Assembly: GCA_947441065.1 (NCBI GenBank)
Contig: CANESI010000002.1
Span: forward strand, 1 to 64,000
DNA length: 64,000 nt
Reading direction: 5' to 3'
Source of the DNA: Caulobacteraceae bacterium
GTDB taxonomy: Bacteria; Pseudomonadota; Alphaproteobacteria; Caulobacterales; Caulobacteraceae
Shown: positions 7,637-17,069 of the stretch, piece by piece
How positions within the stretch are numbered: position 1 is the stretch's first letter
Layout of the letters: each line of letters opens with the position of its first letter
The notes under the pieces: generated by a model
Databases searched by the model: none
What the model saw: the letters and a program-made list of their open reading frames with translations, nothing else
What the model was told of the DNA's origin: nothing
Program-made: the position numbers and the translations under genes

Positions 7637-10030
7637 CTATGGCAACGAATAGGCAATCACATAGTCGCCCTTGGCCCTCGTCATGCGCGCGCCACCAGCC
7701 GAGACCACGACATATTGCTTGCCGGTCTTGGGTGAGACATAGCTGGAGGGCGTGCCGCCAACGCCGACGGGCAAGCGGCCTGCCCAAAGCACCTTGCCGG
7801 TCTCATTGTCATAGGCCCGCAGATAGGGGTCCATGGTCGCAGCATGGAAGGTCAAACCGCCTGCCGTGGTGATCACCCCGCCCAGCCCCATGGTGCCAAT
7901 CGGCAGCGGGATGTGAGATGCAAGGCCCAGAGGTCCGGCCGTCTCTGCTGTGCCAACGGGAACCTGCCAGACGATCTTGCGGCTCTTTACATCAATAGCC
8001 GTCATCATGTTCTGGGCCGGTTGCAGGCAGGGCGTGAACAGGGGACTGACCATCCATTTGCTAACCGCCTTATAGGCAACACCCTTGAGGCTGGCCTCGG
8101 GACGATCCTTGGCCCGGCTCAGCTGGATATTGGGCTCGTTCGAGGGCACGAGACTCACGGTCTGAGGGATGCGGACATCGGTCATTAGCAAGAGGCCCCG
8201 GCGCGGATCAAAGGCGCCAGACCCCCAATTCATACCGCCGCCATTGCCCGGAGACTGTAGCGATGCCTTCTCGCCGCCGGGCGGTGTGAAGTCGCCATCA
8301 TAGCGCACGCTCTTAAAGCTGATCCGGCAATAGAGCTGGTCGAGCGGGGTTGCGCCCCACATCATTTTTTCGGTTATGCGGCCCGCGCCAACGGTGGGCA
8401 TATCGACCGAATAGGGCTGGGTGGGCGAGAGCCACTCGCCCGGCTGGGGCCCGCCCGGAACCTTGACCTCAACCACCTTGGACAGGGGTGTTCCATCGCG
8501 CCGGTCGAGGACAAAGATCTGGCCGCGCTTGGTCATCTGGACCACCGCCGGGGCGGAACCGCCCGCAACAGGGAAGTCGATCAGCATCGGCTGAGATGGG
8601 ACATCATAATCCCAAATATCATGGTGCACGGTCTGGAAGTGCCAGCGCACCTTGCCGGTCACCGCATCGAGCGCCACCACCGAGGAGGAATAGACCTCGC
8701 TCAGGCGCGAGCGGTGCGATCCCCAATAGTCGGGCGTTGCATTGCCGGTGGGCAGATAGATCAGGCCAAGCTCTGGATCAAAGGCCGGGGTCGACCAGAC
8801 ATTGGGCGTGCCGCGCGTATAGGTCTGGCCCTCAGGCGGCAGCTTGCTGATGGCCGGATTGCCCAGATCCCAAGCCCAAGACAGTTCGCCCGTCACCACA
8901 TCAAAGGCCCGCACGACGCCTGAAGGCTCGGACAGTTCTTGATTGTCCGCGACCCAGCCACCAAGAACCACCCGATTGCCAATCACGGTCGGCATAGAGG
9001 TCTGGAAATAGAAGCCGGTCTTGATCGGCCCGATCCCGGTCGTGAGGTCCACCTTGCCGCCCTTGCCAAAGCCGGGGCAAAGCGCCCCCGTATCGGCATC
9101 TAGCGCGATGAGCTGCGCATTGATGGTTGAGCTGATAATGCGCCGTGCGCACAAGCCCGTCGCGGGCGGTGCCATCTTTGCGGTCGAGGCAGGGTCCAAA
9201 CTCTTGGCTAGGGCGACCTTAGGCTGGGCACCGTCCCAATAGCCCACGCCACGGCAACGGTTCCAGAAACCCGGCTTGACCTTCGGATCATGACGCCAGA
9301 TCTCCTTGCCACTGTCGGCATCGAGCGCGATGACGACATTGGTCGGGGTGCAGAGATAGACCTTATCGCCAATCTGCATCGGCGTGCTTTGATCTTCTGA
9401 GCCGCGATGGGGAGCCTCTCGCGTTTGGAAAGTCCAAGCGACCTTGAGGCCTGAGACCGTCTCGCGATTGATCTGATCGACGGGCACATAGCGCGCGCCG
9501 CCCGGATCGCGGCCATAATAGCGCCAGTCAGAGCCCGCCTCAGCCGGCGGTGCACCCTCGGTAATCTTGGCCGGGGTGGTGGCTTGGCCTTGGCTAAAGG
9601 TGCCCGGAATGGCGATGGCCATAACCAGCAGACAGACCGCCGACATCAGCGCCGTCGCCCGTCCGGCCCGGTCACGGTCTGCGCCCCGAGGGGCTGTGGG
9701 CAGGACCAGCAGCAAGAAGAGACCCAGAACGGCGGGAGCGACCAGCCGGGGCACCAGAGGCCAAAAGACCAGTCCGCTTTCCCAAAGGGCCCAAGGCAAG
9801 GTGACGGCGAGAACCGCGGCATAGACCAGACCGGCCAGAGGCCTGCGCCGAACCAGCAAGACCCCCGCTGCCGTCACGCCAGCCCCTGCGAGCAGGTAAT
9901 AGGCCGAGCCGCCGAGCTGCACCAATCGGCCACCGCCAACCAGCAAAACCAGACCGACAAGGGCGATGAGCCCGCCACCGATCGCGGCCCACAGGCGCGT
10001 GGAGATCTTTACGTCTATTTTGGTCGCCAT
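7637..10030 (-). CDS. gcd: Membrane-bound PQQ-dependent dehydrogenase, glucose/quinate/shikimate type
   Basis: The 797-residue protein has five N-terminal membrane helices (residues about 10-140), as in membrane glucose dehydrogenase. An eight-bladed quinoprotein beta-propeller follows, facing the periplasm. Typical blocks include SDWRYYGRDPGGARYVP, HHDIWDYDVPSQP and WGSGAFDPRRGLL near the end. Such enzymes oxidise an aldose or quinate/shikimate to the lactone or keto acid and pass electrons to ubiquinone. No PQQ biosynthesis gene is in the window, so the cofactor must come from elsewhere in the genome or from outside. Family assignment is firm, but glucose versus quinate specificity is open. 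Confidence 0.9.
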   Translation of the reverse strand: MATKIDVKISTRLWAAIGGGLIALVGLVLLVGGGRLVQLGGSAYYLLAGAGVTAAGVLLVRRRPLAGLVYAAVLAVTLPWALWESGLVFWPLVPRLVAPAVLGLFLLLVLPTAPRGADRDRAGRATALMSAVCLLVMAIAIPGTFSQGQATTPAKITEGAPPAEAGSDWRYYGRDPGGARYVPVDQINRETVSGLKVAWTFQTREAPHRGSEDQSTPMQIGDKVYLCTPTNVVIALDADSGKEIWRHDPKVKPGFWNRCRGVGYWDGAQPKVALAKSLDPASTAKMAPPATGLCARRIISSTINAQLIALDADTGALCPGFGKGGKVDLTTGIGPIKTGFYFQTSMPTVIGNRVVLGGWVADNQELSEPSGVVRAFDVVTGELSWAWDLGNPAISKLPPEGQTYTRGTPNVWSTPAFDPELGLIYLPTGNATPDYWGSHRSRLSEVYSSSVVALDAVTGKVRWHFQTVHHDIWDYDVPSQPMLIDFPVAGGSAPAVVQMTKRGQIFVLDRRDGTPLSKVVEVKVPGGPQPGEWLSPTQPYSVDMPTVGAGRITEKMMWGATPLDQLYCRISFKSVRYDGDFTPPGGEKASLQSPGNGGGMNWGSGAFDPRRGLLLMTDVRIPQTVSLVPSNEPNIQLSRAKDRPEASLKGVAYKAVSKWMVSPLFTPCLQPAQNMMTAIDVKSRKIVWQVPVGTAETAGPLGLASHIPLPIGTMGLGGVITTAGGLTFHAATMDPYLRAYDNETGKVLWAGRLPVGVGGTPSSYVSPKTGKQYVVVSAGGARMTRAKGDYVIAYSLP

Positions 10031-10157
10031 TTTGGCCTGTTCCCTACCCTATGGACCAAAGCCTAGACCCGCAGAGCGATCTTGGCAATTTTCGGGCGCG
10101 AAGGTCGCCGCCGGTTTGGATTAGACGGCCCAGCTTGTGGTCTGATAGGCTTTGACC

Positions 10158-10952
10158 ATGACCCAGCAGCGCACCCTCATTGCCTACAATACCGCCACCG
10201 CCAGCGAGAACCGCATCCATGCCGATGATATGGCGGGGAAATTTGGCTTTACCGGCGGTCTGGTGCCCGGTGTCGATGTCTTTGCCTATATGGCCCATGC
10301 GCCGCGCGCCCAGTGGGGGCTTGATTGGCTGAGTGAGGGCCGGATCAAGGCGCGGTTTGGCAAGCCGGTCTATGATGGTGACGAGACCACCGTCACAGCC
10401 GAAGACCAGCCGGGCGAGACCCTGTCCATCGCCGTTCAGGCGCGCGGCCTTGACTGTGCCAGCGGCACGGCTTGGCGCAGGGATGACAGCCCCCTGCCCG
10501 CCCTCCTGCCCGAGGCCGAGGTGCCGCGCCCGGAAGATCGGCCTGATGCCAGCATGGAGAGCCTGCCGGTCGGCAAGGTCTTGGGCACATTGAAGGAAAT
10601 CTTCTTTGCCGATGTCGGCCTGTCGAACCTGCAAAATACCCGCGAGGACCCGGCCCTGTTTGACGGCGGCAATCTGGTCAGCCCCGGCTATATGCTGCGC
10701 CGCGCCAACTATGTGCTGGCCCGCTCGGTCAAGCTCGGCCCATGGATCCATGTCGAGAGCGATGTGCGCTTACATGGCTTGATCAGCGACGGTGACCTCT
10801 TAGAGACCCGCGCCATCGTCGTGGCCAATGAAGAAAAGAACGGCCACCTGATCGTCACGCTCGACTTTACCGTCGCCTGCCGTGAGCGACTGGCCATGTC
10901 CGGTCGGCACTGGGCCATCTATGCGCCCCGGCAGGTCCGCCAACTGGGCTAA
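10158..10952 (+). CDS. Hot-dog fold protein, MaoC-dehydratase-like
   Basis: The 264-residue product looks like a double hot-dog protein. The N-terminal part contains NRIHADDMAGKFGFTGGLVPGVDVFAYMAH, split across the typical MaoC/R-hydratase hydration motif. The C-terminal half ends in LIVTLDFTVACRERL, a common terminal strand of acyl-binding hot-dog folds. It probably acts on an acyl-thioester, but the usual catalytic Asp-His pair is not clear to me. ATG 10158 is preferred over TTG 10152. It is transcribed away from the PQQ dehydrogenase, with a short shared promoter region (10031-10157). Confidence 0.6.
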   Translation: MTQQRTLIAYNTATASENRIHADDMAGKFGFTGGLVPGVDVFAYMAHAPRAQWGLDWLSEGRIKARFGKPVYDGDETTVTAEDQPGETLSIAVQARGLDCASGTAWRRDDSPLPALLPEAEVPRPEDRPDASMESLPVGKVLGTLKEIFFADVGLSNLQNTREDPALFDGGNLVSPGYMLRRANYVLARSVKLGPWIHVESDVRLHGLISDGDLLETRAIVVANEEKNGHLIVTLDFTVACRERLAMSGRHWAIYAPRQVRQLG

Positions 10953-11009
10953 GGCCGCTCACGGCCCGCCCCTATCCTTGATTTTACCCCCCAATTGGAC
11001 AGGCCCCCC

Positions 11010-12041
11010 ATGGACCTTTCGCGCTTTCCGCGTCGTACCTATACCCCCTTCCCCACGCCGCTGGAGCGGGCGCCACGGTTCTCAGCAGCCTTGGCGGCCA
11101 GTTGCCCCGGTGGGACCGGGCCCGACATCTGGTTCAAGCGCGACGATATGCTGGGCCTCTTTCCCGGCGGCAATAAGACCCGCAAGCTGGAGTTCCTGAT
11201 GGGCGAGGCGCTGGCCCAAGGCGCGGACACCATCATTACCTGCGGCGCGCCCCAGTCTAACCATTGCCGGATTACCCTGACCGCCGCCGTGCGCGAGGGG
11301 CTCAAATGCCGCTTTGTCATCGAAGAGCGCGTGCCCGGCAGCTATAGCCAAACCGCCAGTGGCAATAATTTCATGTTCCATCTGATGGGCATCGAAGCCA
11401 TCACGGTCGTTCCCGGCGGCAGCGACATTGCCGCCGCCATGGCCTTGATGGCCGATCAGGTCCGAGCCGAGGGCGGTAAGCCCTATGTTATCCCGGGCGG
11501 CGGCTCGAACGCCGTGGGCGGGCTGGGCTATGTCGCCTGCGCGCAGGAACTTCAGCAGCAACTCTTTGACCAAGCCATCCAGATCGACCGCGTCGTCGTC
11601 GGCTCTGGCAGTTCAGGCACCCATGGCGGTCTGGTCGCGGGCTTTTTGGGCAACCATATCAAGATCCCCATTGTCGGCATCGGCGTTAGCCGCGACCCCG
11701 CCGATCAGGAGCCTCTGGTCTTTAAGGAGGCGCAGGCCGTCGCCGACCTGCTCGATGTCGGCCTGACCATCCCGAGGGACGCCGTGGTCAGTGTCGGCGG
11801 CTATTGGCAGCCGAAATATTCCATCCCCAATGCTGCCATGGTCGAGGCTGTCCAGATGCTGGCCCGTACCGAAGGCATCCTTCTGGACCCGGTCTATACG
11901 GGCAAGATCATGGCTGGCCTGATCGGTCTGGCCCGCGAGGGCTATTTCAAGCCCAGCGAACAGGTCCTGTTCCTCCACACCGGCGGCCTACCCTCGCTGC
12001 ACGCCTATGAGGATGTGGTTCTGGGCCGGGTGGGGGTTTAG
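11010..12041 (+). CDS. dcyD: D-cysteine desulfhydrase / ACC deaminase-family PLP enzyme
   Basis: This 343-residue fold-type II PLP enzyme matches D-cysteine desulfhydrases and 1-aminocyclopropane-1-carboxylate deaminases. The PLP lysine lies in GGNKTRKLEF, followed by CGAPQSNHCR. The phosphate-binding loop is VGSGSSGTHGGL. D-cysteine desulfhydrase releases H2S, ammonia and pyruvate. The two activities cannot be separated with confidence by eye; the LHTGGLPSLHAY end fits both. Start ATG 11010 is preferred over TTG 10995. Sulfide release near a selenium locus is a coincidence unless shown otherwise. Confidence 0.82.
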   Translation: MDLSRFPRRTYTPFPTPLERAPRFSAALAASCPGGTGPDIWFKRDDMLGLFPGGNKTRKLEFLMGEALAQGADTIITCGAPQSNHCRITLTAAVREGLKCRFVIEERVPGSYSQTASGNNFMFHLMGIEAITVVPGGSDIAAAMALMADQVRAEGGKPYVIPGGGSNAVGGLGYVACAQELQQQLFDQAIQIDRVVVGSGSSGTHGGLVAGFLGNHIKIPIVGIGVSRDPADQEPLVFKEAQAVADLLDVGLTIPRDAVVSVGGYWQPKYSIPNAAMVEAVQMLARTEGILLDPVYTGKIMAGLIGLAREGYFKPSEQVLFLHTGGLPSLHAYEDVVLGRVGV

Positions 12042-12062
12042 CGCCCTCAAACCTCCGCTAAA
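12037..12062. terminator. Hairpin between convergent genes
   Basis: TTTAGCG and CGCTAAA form a 7-bp stem around a 12-base loop at the junction of the convergent desulfhydrase and PhyH genes. It overlaps the stop of the plus-strand gene and can act on both strands. It lacks a long U-tract. Confidence 0.35.
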
Positions 12063-12991
12063 TTCTCCACGCGCGTCAGCCAATAGTCGGCGTCGTAGGT
12101 GGGGTCGTCGGTCAGATAGCGCCAGAGGCGGATGCGGTTGAGGAACTCAAGGCGGCCTGTGTCCTGCTCGAACCAGGGCTCGGGGGTCATCAGGGTCTGT
12201 TCGACGCTGGGGGGCAAGGGGCCCTTGAGGTAGAAGATCGGGCGCTGCTGATTTTGCGGCACCAGGGTCGAGACATCGAACTGGCGCACCTGTGTGCGGC
12301 TAGACCTTGGATTGGGATTGATCCGGATCTTGAACATGGTGCGGGTGCGGTCCGACAGATTGACCCCGCCGCCGTGCCAGATGCCTGAGTGGATGAAGAG
12401 CAAGGTTCCGGGCTCGCAAACCATATGCTGCTGGCCGCGAATATTCTGATAGCGGCCCAAGGCCACCTCACTGACCCGGCGCAGGTGGGTGCCGGGGACA
12501 AAGCGGGTGCCGCCCATCTCGCGCGTCACCGCATGGGGATAGTACATGATCTGGACGTCAAAGGCCGTGCGCGGGTCGATGGTGGAGTCCTGATGGGTGT
12601 GCTGAGAGACATTCTCGCCGCCGCTGGCCTCGTGATAGGCAGGCGGGAAGGTGACGTGCAGGAAATGATGGTCAAAGATCGGGTCCTCGCCGACCAGACT
12701 GCGGATCGCGCCCGCCACCACCGGCAACTGAACCAGCTTGGCCAGCGCCGAGCCGTCCTCATAGGCCTGATCGAGCGGGGTCCCCGCCGCGACCTCGGGC
12801 ACACCGGCCTTGGCCAGCATCTCGCCATAGGTGCGCATCAGGCCCCGGCCCGGCACGGGCGGCGCGATCTCGCCCATCTCTTGCAAGAACTGCGCATTCA
12901 GCGCCTCAGGCACCACCCCATCAAGACGCAGGAACCCGCGCGCAACGAACTGGGCCATCTGCTGGGCATTGAGCAGGGGCAAATGGGTCAT
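12047..12991 (-). CDS. Phytanoyl-CoA dioxygenase (PhyH) family protein
   Basis: The 314-residue non-haem iron, 2-oxoglutarate-dependent oxygenase belongs to the PhyH family. The iron-binding HxD is in SQHTHQDSTID and the distal His in IHSGIWHGGG. A conserved block with GGTRFVPGTHLRR precedes it. Bacterial PhyH proteins hydroxylate varied small molecules, so the human phytanoyl-CoA role should not be assumed. Its start overlaps the stop of the upstream 91-residue gene (ATGA), so the two form an operon. Confidence 0.85.
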   Translation of the reverse strand: MTHLPLLNAQQMAQFVARGFLRLDGVVPEALNAQFLQEMGEIAPPVPGRGLMRTYGEMLAKAGVPEVAAGTPLDQAYEDGSALAKLVQLPVVAGAIRSLVGEDPIFDHHFLHVTFPPAYHEASGGENVSQHTHQDSTIDPRTAFDVQIMYYPHAVTREMGGTRFVPGTHLRRVSEVALGRYQNIRGQQHMVCEPGTLLFIHSGIWHGGGVNLSDRTRTMFKIRINPNPRSSRTQVRQFDVSTLVPQNQQRPIFYLKGPLPPSVEQTLMTPEPWFEQDTGRLEFLNRIRLWRYLTDDPTYDADYWLTRVENLAEV

Positions 12992-13263
12992 GGCTGCACC
13001 TCAACCAACTGTTCAAAGAAGAACTCATATTTCAGATAGGCCAGATCAAACTCCTCGCCGCGCGCATGGGGTAAGAGTTGAGCGGCCTGGATCAGGCGCC
13101 ATCCATCCTTGAGCGCATCCACGCCGGTGCGATAGGGCGGCTCATCCTGATCCCCCGCCATGGGCCGGGTCTGACCCGTGCCATCATAGACCGACCAGCC
13201 AATGACCGGAGAATCCAAGGCCGAATTGGCCGTATAGAGCACCAATATCTTTTGTCTTTGCAT
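12988..13263 (-). CDS. Small conserved-looking protein upstream of PhyH gene
   Basis: This 91-residue protein starts at ATG 13263 (MQRQKILVLYTANS). Its stop overlaps the PhyH gene start by four bases. It contains YRTGVDALKDGWRLIQAAQL and ends in EFDLAYLKYEFFFEQL, which reads as a compact alpha/beta protein with no membrane segment. Tight coupling suggests a shared function or complex with the dioxygenase. I do not recognise the family. A longer frame to 13380 exists but would run into the divergent acetyltransferase promoter. Confidence 0.65.
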   Translation of the reverse strand: MQRQKILVLYTANSALDSPVIGWSVYDGTGQTRPMAGDQDEPPYRTGVDALKDGWRLIQAAQLLPHARGEEFDLAYLKYEFFFEQLVEVQP

Positions 13264-13370
13264 GGTTCTGATCGTCCACCCTTGCCCAATCATGCCCCAA
13301 AGACGGCGATAGTCCAGCCTTTGGTGAGCCCCCCCTTGCGCGCCTCGCCATTGTCTTCGAGACTGGAGCC

Positions 13371-13982
13371 ATGAGTGCACCGCCCAAGACCGTTCTGACC
13401 ACCACCCCCAAGGAGGAGGCCGCGATCCGCCAAGCGGTGCGGTCGGCGGACCTGTCTTTGCTAGGGCCCGGCGCGCGGATCGCGGGGCCGTCCCATATTG
13501 AGGGGCTGGTGGCTCTGCTCAGTGATCCAGCCGTGTCAGCCCCGATCTATGACCTGCCCCGCCCGATCAATCCTCAGACCGTTGGGGCTTGGATCCAAGA
13601 GACCGCAAGGCTTCAGGCCCTCGGCGAGGCCGTGCTGGTCGTGACCCTCGATAGCGAGGGACAGGTGGCAGGCTATTCGCGCTTTACCGTCTGGCCAGAC
13701 CGCGCCTCTGCTGAAATTGCCGGGGCAAGGCGGGCGGACCTGCAAAATCTCGGCGGTGGTAAGTCCGGCGCTGCGGGCAGCTTTAACTGGATGTTCGAGG
13801 CCCTTGGCGTGCGCCTGATCGGTGTCACCGCCGCCACCGACAATCCCCGCTCGGCCAAGGTCATAGAGGCGGCAGGCTTTGTCTCCATGGGCCAGCGCGA
13901 CGCCATCCGCCCCGACGGCACGGTTAGGGCTTCGTTTTACTGGGAACTGACCCGCGAGGCTTGGATGGCGCGCAGAGGCTAG
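13371..13982 (+). CDS. GNAT family N-acetyltransferase
   Basis: The 203-residue product has the pattern of a GNAT acetyltransferase. A central strand (AVLVVTLDSEGQVAGYSRFTVW) is followed by a short acetyl-CoA-binding region. The C-terminal part GVTAATDNPRSAKVIEAAGF is the typical motif B with the N-x-R-S/A. GGAG lies six bases before ATG 13371. It ends four bases inside the convergent enoyl-CoA hydratase gene. The acceptor substrate is unknown. Confidence 0.75.
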   Translation: MSAPPKTVLTTTPKEEAAIRQAVRSADLSLLGPGARIAGPSHIEGLVALLSDPAVSAPIYDLPRPINPQTVGAWIQETARLQALGEAVLVVTLDSEGQVAGYSRFTVWPDRASAEIAGARRADLQNLGGGKSGAAGSFNWMFEALGVRLIGVTAATDNPRSAKVIEAAGFVSMGQRDAIRPDGTVRASFYWELTREAWMARRG

Positions 13983-14788
13983 GGCCAATCCGGCGGGCGT
14001 TTGGCCAAGAACGCGCCGATGCCCTCTTCGGCTTCGGGGCCGAGCATGTTGAGGGTCATGACCTGCGAGGCCAGATCATAGGCCGCGTTCAGCGGTATCT
14101 CGACCTGCTGATAGAAGGCCTGTTTGCCGACCTGAAGGGTGGCGCGGGCCTTGCTGGCGATCTTTTGGGCGAGGGCCAGGCTTTGGGCCTCGATCTGGTC
14201 GGCGGGGACGATGCGGTTGATCAGGCCGATGCGCAGGGCCTCGTCGGCGCCGGTCATGTCGCCGGTCAGGAGCATCTCCATCGCCTGTTTTCGGCCCACA
14301 GCGCGCGACAGGGCCACCATCGGGGTCGAGCAGAAGAGGCCCAGATTGACCCCCGGCGTGGCGAACCGCGCCTCTGGGGTGGCGAGCGCCAGATCACAGC
14401 TGGCGACCAGCTGACAGCCCGCTGCCGTGGCCAGCCCCTCGATCTGGGCGATGATCGGCAGGGGGTGGTGGACCATGGCCTGCATCAGGTCCGAGCAGCG
14501 GGCAAAGAGTTGCTCGTAAAACCCTTTGCCGCCATCGGGATCTTGGCGATGGGCGGTCATCTCCTTTAGATCGTGACCGGAACAAAAGACGCTTCCCACC
14601 CCTTTGAGGATAATGACCCGCGCCTTGGGGTCCTTGGCGGCGGCGTCAAAGGCCTCTTGCAGCCGCGTAATCATCTCAAGGCTCAAGGCATTGCGAGCCG
14701 CAGGATGGTTGAGGGTCAGGTGCAGGACCCCGTCCTGATCCATCTGCGACAGGAGCATGGTGTTTGAGAGAAGCGCGGTCTGGTCCAT
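13979..14788 (-). CDS. Enoyl-CoA hydratase/isomerase family protein
   Basis: This 269-residue crotonase-fold enzyme hydrates or isomerises an acyl-CoA. The first oxyanion-hole segment is NHPAARNALS and the second CSGHDLKEM. LVASCDLALATPEARFATPGVNLGLF is the standard core with the catalytic acidic region. ATG 14788 is preferred because the longer upstream frame lacks family similarity and would run towards selB. It is divergent from selB, with about 98 bases between the starts. Exact pathway is unknown. Confidence 0.85.
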   Translation of the reverse strand: MDQTALLSNTMLLSQMDQDGVLHLTLNHPAARNALSLEMITRLQEAFDAAAKDPKARVIILKGVGSVFCSGHDLKEMTAHRQDPDGGKGFYEQLFARCSDLMQAMVHHPLPIIAQIEGLATAAGCQLVASCDLALATPEARFATPGVNLGLFCSTPMVALSRAVGRKQAMEMLLTGDMTGADEALRIGLINRIVPADQIEAQSLALAQKIASKARATLQVGKQAFYQQVEIPLNAAYDLASQVMTLNMLGPEAEEGIGAFLAKRPPDWP

Positions 14789-14886
14789 GGCCAAAGGGTG
14801 ACGCAACTTTGCGCGCCTGCCAAGCCCGGGGTTGGAGATGGGCGCCCAGTGGTGACCGCTGAGACAGTTCCTGTATAGATCAGGCC

Positions 14887-16848
14887 ATGACCCGCGAGGC
14901 TGATCTTTCGTCTGAAGGGGTGCAAGGAGCGCCAACACCGTCCGTGAGCTTGGCGGTGATCGGCCATGTGAACCATGGCAAGACGGCGCTGGTTCGGGCC
15001 TTGACTGGCATGGAGACCGACCGGCTCAAGGAAGAGATCGAGCGGGGCCTGTCCATCACGCTCGGCTTCGCCCATGCCGCGCAGGGCGGGGTCATGTTCG
15101 ACCTGATCGATGCCCCCGGCCATGAGGACTATATCCGCGCCATGGTCAGCGGCACGGCGGGGGCGCGGGCCGTGCTGTTGGTCGTCTCGGCTACAGAGGG
15201 CTTTGGCCGTCAGACCTTTGAGCATCTGGCGATCGCGGCGGCGCTCGGTCTAGAGGCCGGGCTGGTGGTGGTGACCAAGGCCGATCTGTTGGGGCCGGGA
15301 GACGAGGCGGCGGTCATCAGCCAAATCACCGCCGATCTGCGCGGCACCATCCTTGAAGGTCAGCCCATCATCCTCTGTTCGGCCCATAGCGGCGCGGGTC
15401 TTGAGGCCGTGCGAGAGGGGCTGCAGGCGCTCGCCGATCGATGCCCTCTGCCGTCCCCGCTCACCGGAGCCTTCTTGCCCATCGACCGGGCCTTTAGTCT
15501 GACCGGCGCAGGGACCGTGGTGACCGGCACCTTGCAGGGCGCAGGCCTGAGGGTCGGTGAGGCGGTCGAGCTTTGGCCGTCGGGCCAGAGGGCCAGCGTG
15601 CGCCAGCTTCAAGTCCATAACCAAAGCGTGGGCCATGCCGAACCGGGGGGCCGGGTCGCGGTCAATCTGCGGGGTCTATCGGCCAAGGATGTGGCCAGCG
15701 GCGAGGTGCTCTGCCGCGCCGGCGCCTTTGCGCCCAGCACCCAAGTCGATGTGATGATCACCCTATCGGTGCAGGCCTCGAAGGGCCTGAAACATATGGA
15801 CCAGATCAAGGTCCTGTGGGGGGCTCGGCAAGATATGGCCAGCCTGCGTCTGATGGAGGCCGGCACCCTTGCGCCGGGGCAAAGGGCGCTGGCTCAGCTT
15901 CGGTTTGCAACGTCCGTCGTGGCCTATGGCGGTCAAAGGGCCGTCCTTCGCCGCCCCTCTCCGGTTGAGACGCTGGGATCGATTAGGGTACTGGATCCGC
16001 TCGCGCCGCCGATGAAGGGGCGATCTGGGCCAAGGCTTGCTCTTCTTGCCGCTGTGGCCTCAGGTGAGGTGGAAGCGATTGTCCAAGCCCTCGCGGACTG
16101 GAGCGGTGGCATCCTGTTGGTCGCCGAGGCCGCGAGACTGACCCGCCGAACGGTCAGCGATCTTTTGCCCCTTTTGGTGACGGACTATCAGCCCCTTGGC
16201 GAGGGTCAGCTTGTCCGGCGCGCTGATGTGGCAGCGGCAAAGCAGGCCTATGTCGTCGCCCTAACAACCGCCCACGCGCTCGCCCCGATGCATGCCGCAG
16301 CTTCACTCGCAGAGGTTCGCAAGGCGCTGGCCAAGGACCATGGCCGGGACCTTATCGCCCATGCCGAACAGGTCTTGGCGCTAGAGGGTTTGATCCGGCT
16401 CGAGGGGGCCAAGGTCGCGCTGGCGAGTCACGACCCCCTGACCAGCCTGACCGCCGATAGCCTTGTCCGCCTTGGCGAGATCGAGGCGCGGCTCCTCCAA
16501 GCCGGGCTCATGCCGCCCGATGTGGCGACCGTCGCGGGCGATGATGAGGAGGCCACAGCCCTGATGACGCTTTTGGTAGAGACCGGGCGGGCCGTCGCCT
16601 TGCGCAATGGGGCCCTTCGCCAAACCCTGACCTTTCATCACCAAGCCCTGTTGGATGCCGCGCCCAAGCTTCGAAGCCACTTTGCGCCGCCGCAAAGCTT
16701 CACGACCGGGCAGGCGCGGGCAGCGCTGGAAACCACTCGCAAATATATCGTCCCGGTGCTGGAATATCTCGACCGCCTCGGCCTGACCCGCAGAGAGGGG
16801 GATGTGCGGCAGGTCCTGAGTGAGGGTGACGTACCCACCGCTCCCTAG
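14887..16848 (+). CDS. selB: Selenocysteine-specific elongation factor SelB
   Basis: This 653-residue translational GTPase delivers Sec-tRNA to UGA codons marked by a SECIS element. G1 is GHVNHGKT (residues 26-33), G3 is DAPGHEDY (75-82) and the guanine motif is TKAD (130-133). EF-Tu-like domains 2 and 3 follow. The C-terminal half (about 390-653) holds the winged-helix repeats that bind the mRNA hairpin, ending in KYIVPVLEYLDRLGLTRREGD, a typical last SelB winged helix. The gene lies 74 bases upstream of the tRNA-Sec gene and heads the co-directional selenium block. selA is not adjacent, unlike the common selAB arrangement. Confidence 0.96.
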   Translation: MTREADLSSEGVQGAPTPSVSLAVIGHVNHGKTALVRALTGMETDRLKEEIERGLSITLGFAHAAQGGVMFDLIDAPGHEDYIRAMVSGTAGARAVLLVVSATEGFGRQTFEHLAIAAALGLEAGLVVVTKADLLGPGDEAAVISQITADLRGTILEGQPIILCSAHSGAGLEAVREGLQALADRCPLPSPLTGAFLPIDRAFSLTGAGTVVTGTLQGAGLRVGEAVELWPSGQRASVRQLQVHNQSVGHAEPGGRVAVNLRGLSAKDVASGEVLCRAGAFAPSTQVDVMITLSVQASKGLKHMDQIKVLWGARQDMASLRLMEAGTLAPGQRALAQLRFATSVVAYGGQRAVLRRPSPVETLGSIRVLDPLAPPMKGRSGPRLALLAAVASGEVEAIVQALADWSGGILLVAEAARLTRRTVSDLLPLLVTDYQPLGEGQLVRRADVAAAKQAYVVALTTAHALAPMHAAASLAEVRKALAKDHGRDLIAHAEQVLALEGLIRLEGAKVALASHDPLTSLTADSLVRLGEIEARLLQAGLMPPDVATVAGDDEEATALMTLLVETGRAVALRNGALRQTLTFHHQALLDAAPKLRSHFAPPQSFTTGQARAALETTRKYIVPVLEYLDRLGLTRREGDVRQVLSEGDVPTAP

Positions 16849-16922
16849 ATCGCTAAAACGCTCGCCTCGGCACAAAAGCCCTTCAACTTTTCACGAAGGT
16901 ACCGCTACTGTTCGAGACCTTC

Positions 16923-17017
16923 GGAGGCGACTGGGGTCTGGTGGCCTCCCTGGTCTTCAAAACCAGTGACACGTCCACAAGGCGTGTGGTGGGTTCGATT
17001 CCCATCCGCCTCCGCCA
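16923..17017 (+). tRNA. selC: tRNA-Sec (anticodon UCA)
   Basis: The 95-base gene has features particular to selenocysteine tRNA. The acceptor stem GGAGGCG pairs with CGCCTCC. A six-pair D stem is formed by GGGGTC and GGCCTC around a four-base loop. The anticodon arm is CTGGT / ACCAG with loop CTTCAAA, giving anticodon TCA at 16957-16959. A long variable arm (ACACG / CGTGT) precedes the T arm with TTCGATT. The discriminator G and CCA (17015-17017) are encoded. It sits between selB and the thioredoxin-fusion gene. Confidence 0.96.
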
Positions 17018-17069
17018 TCCCCTCGGCTCGATCTGGGGGAGCTATAGATCAATGAGCGAGGAAAGACCC

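Noticed and set aside
10044-10751. 235-codon frame antisense to the hot-dog protein gene
   Set aside because: Composition is typical of antisense shadow frames and the sense frame has a clear family pattern.
16923-17017. selC as an integration site of a genomic island
   Set aside because: selC is a known island attachment site in enterobacteria, but I saw no integrase gene and no repeat of the tRNA 3' end in the window.
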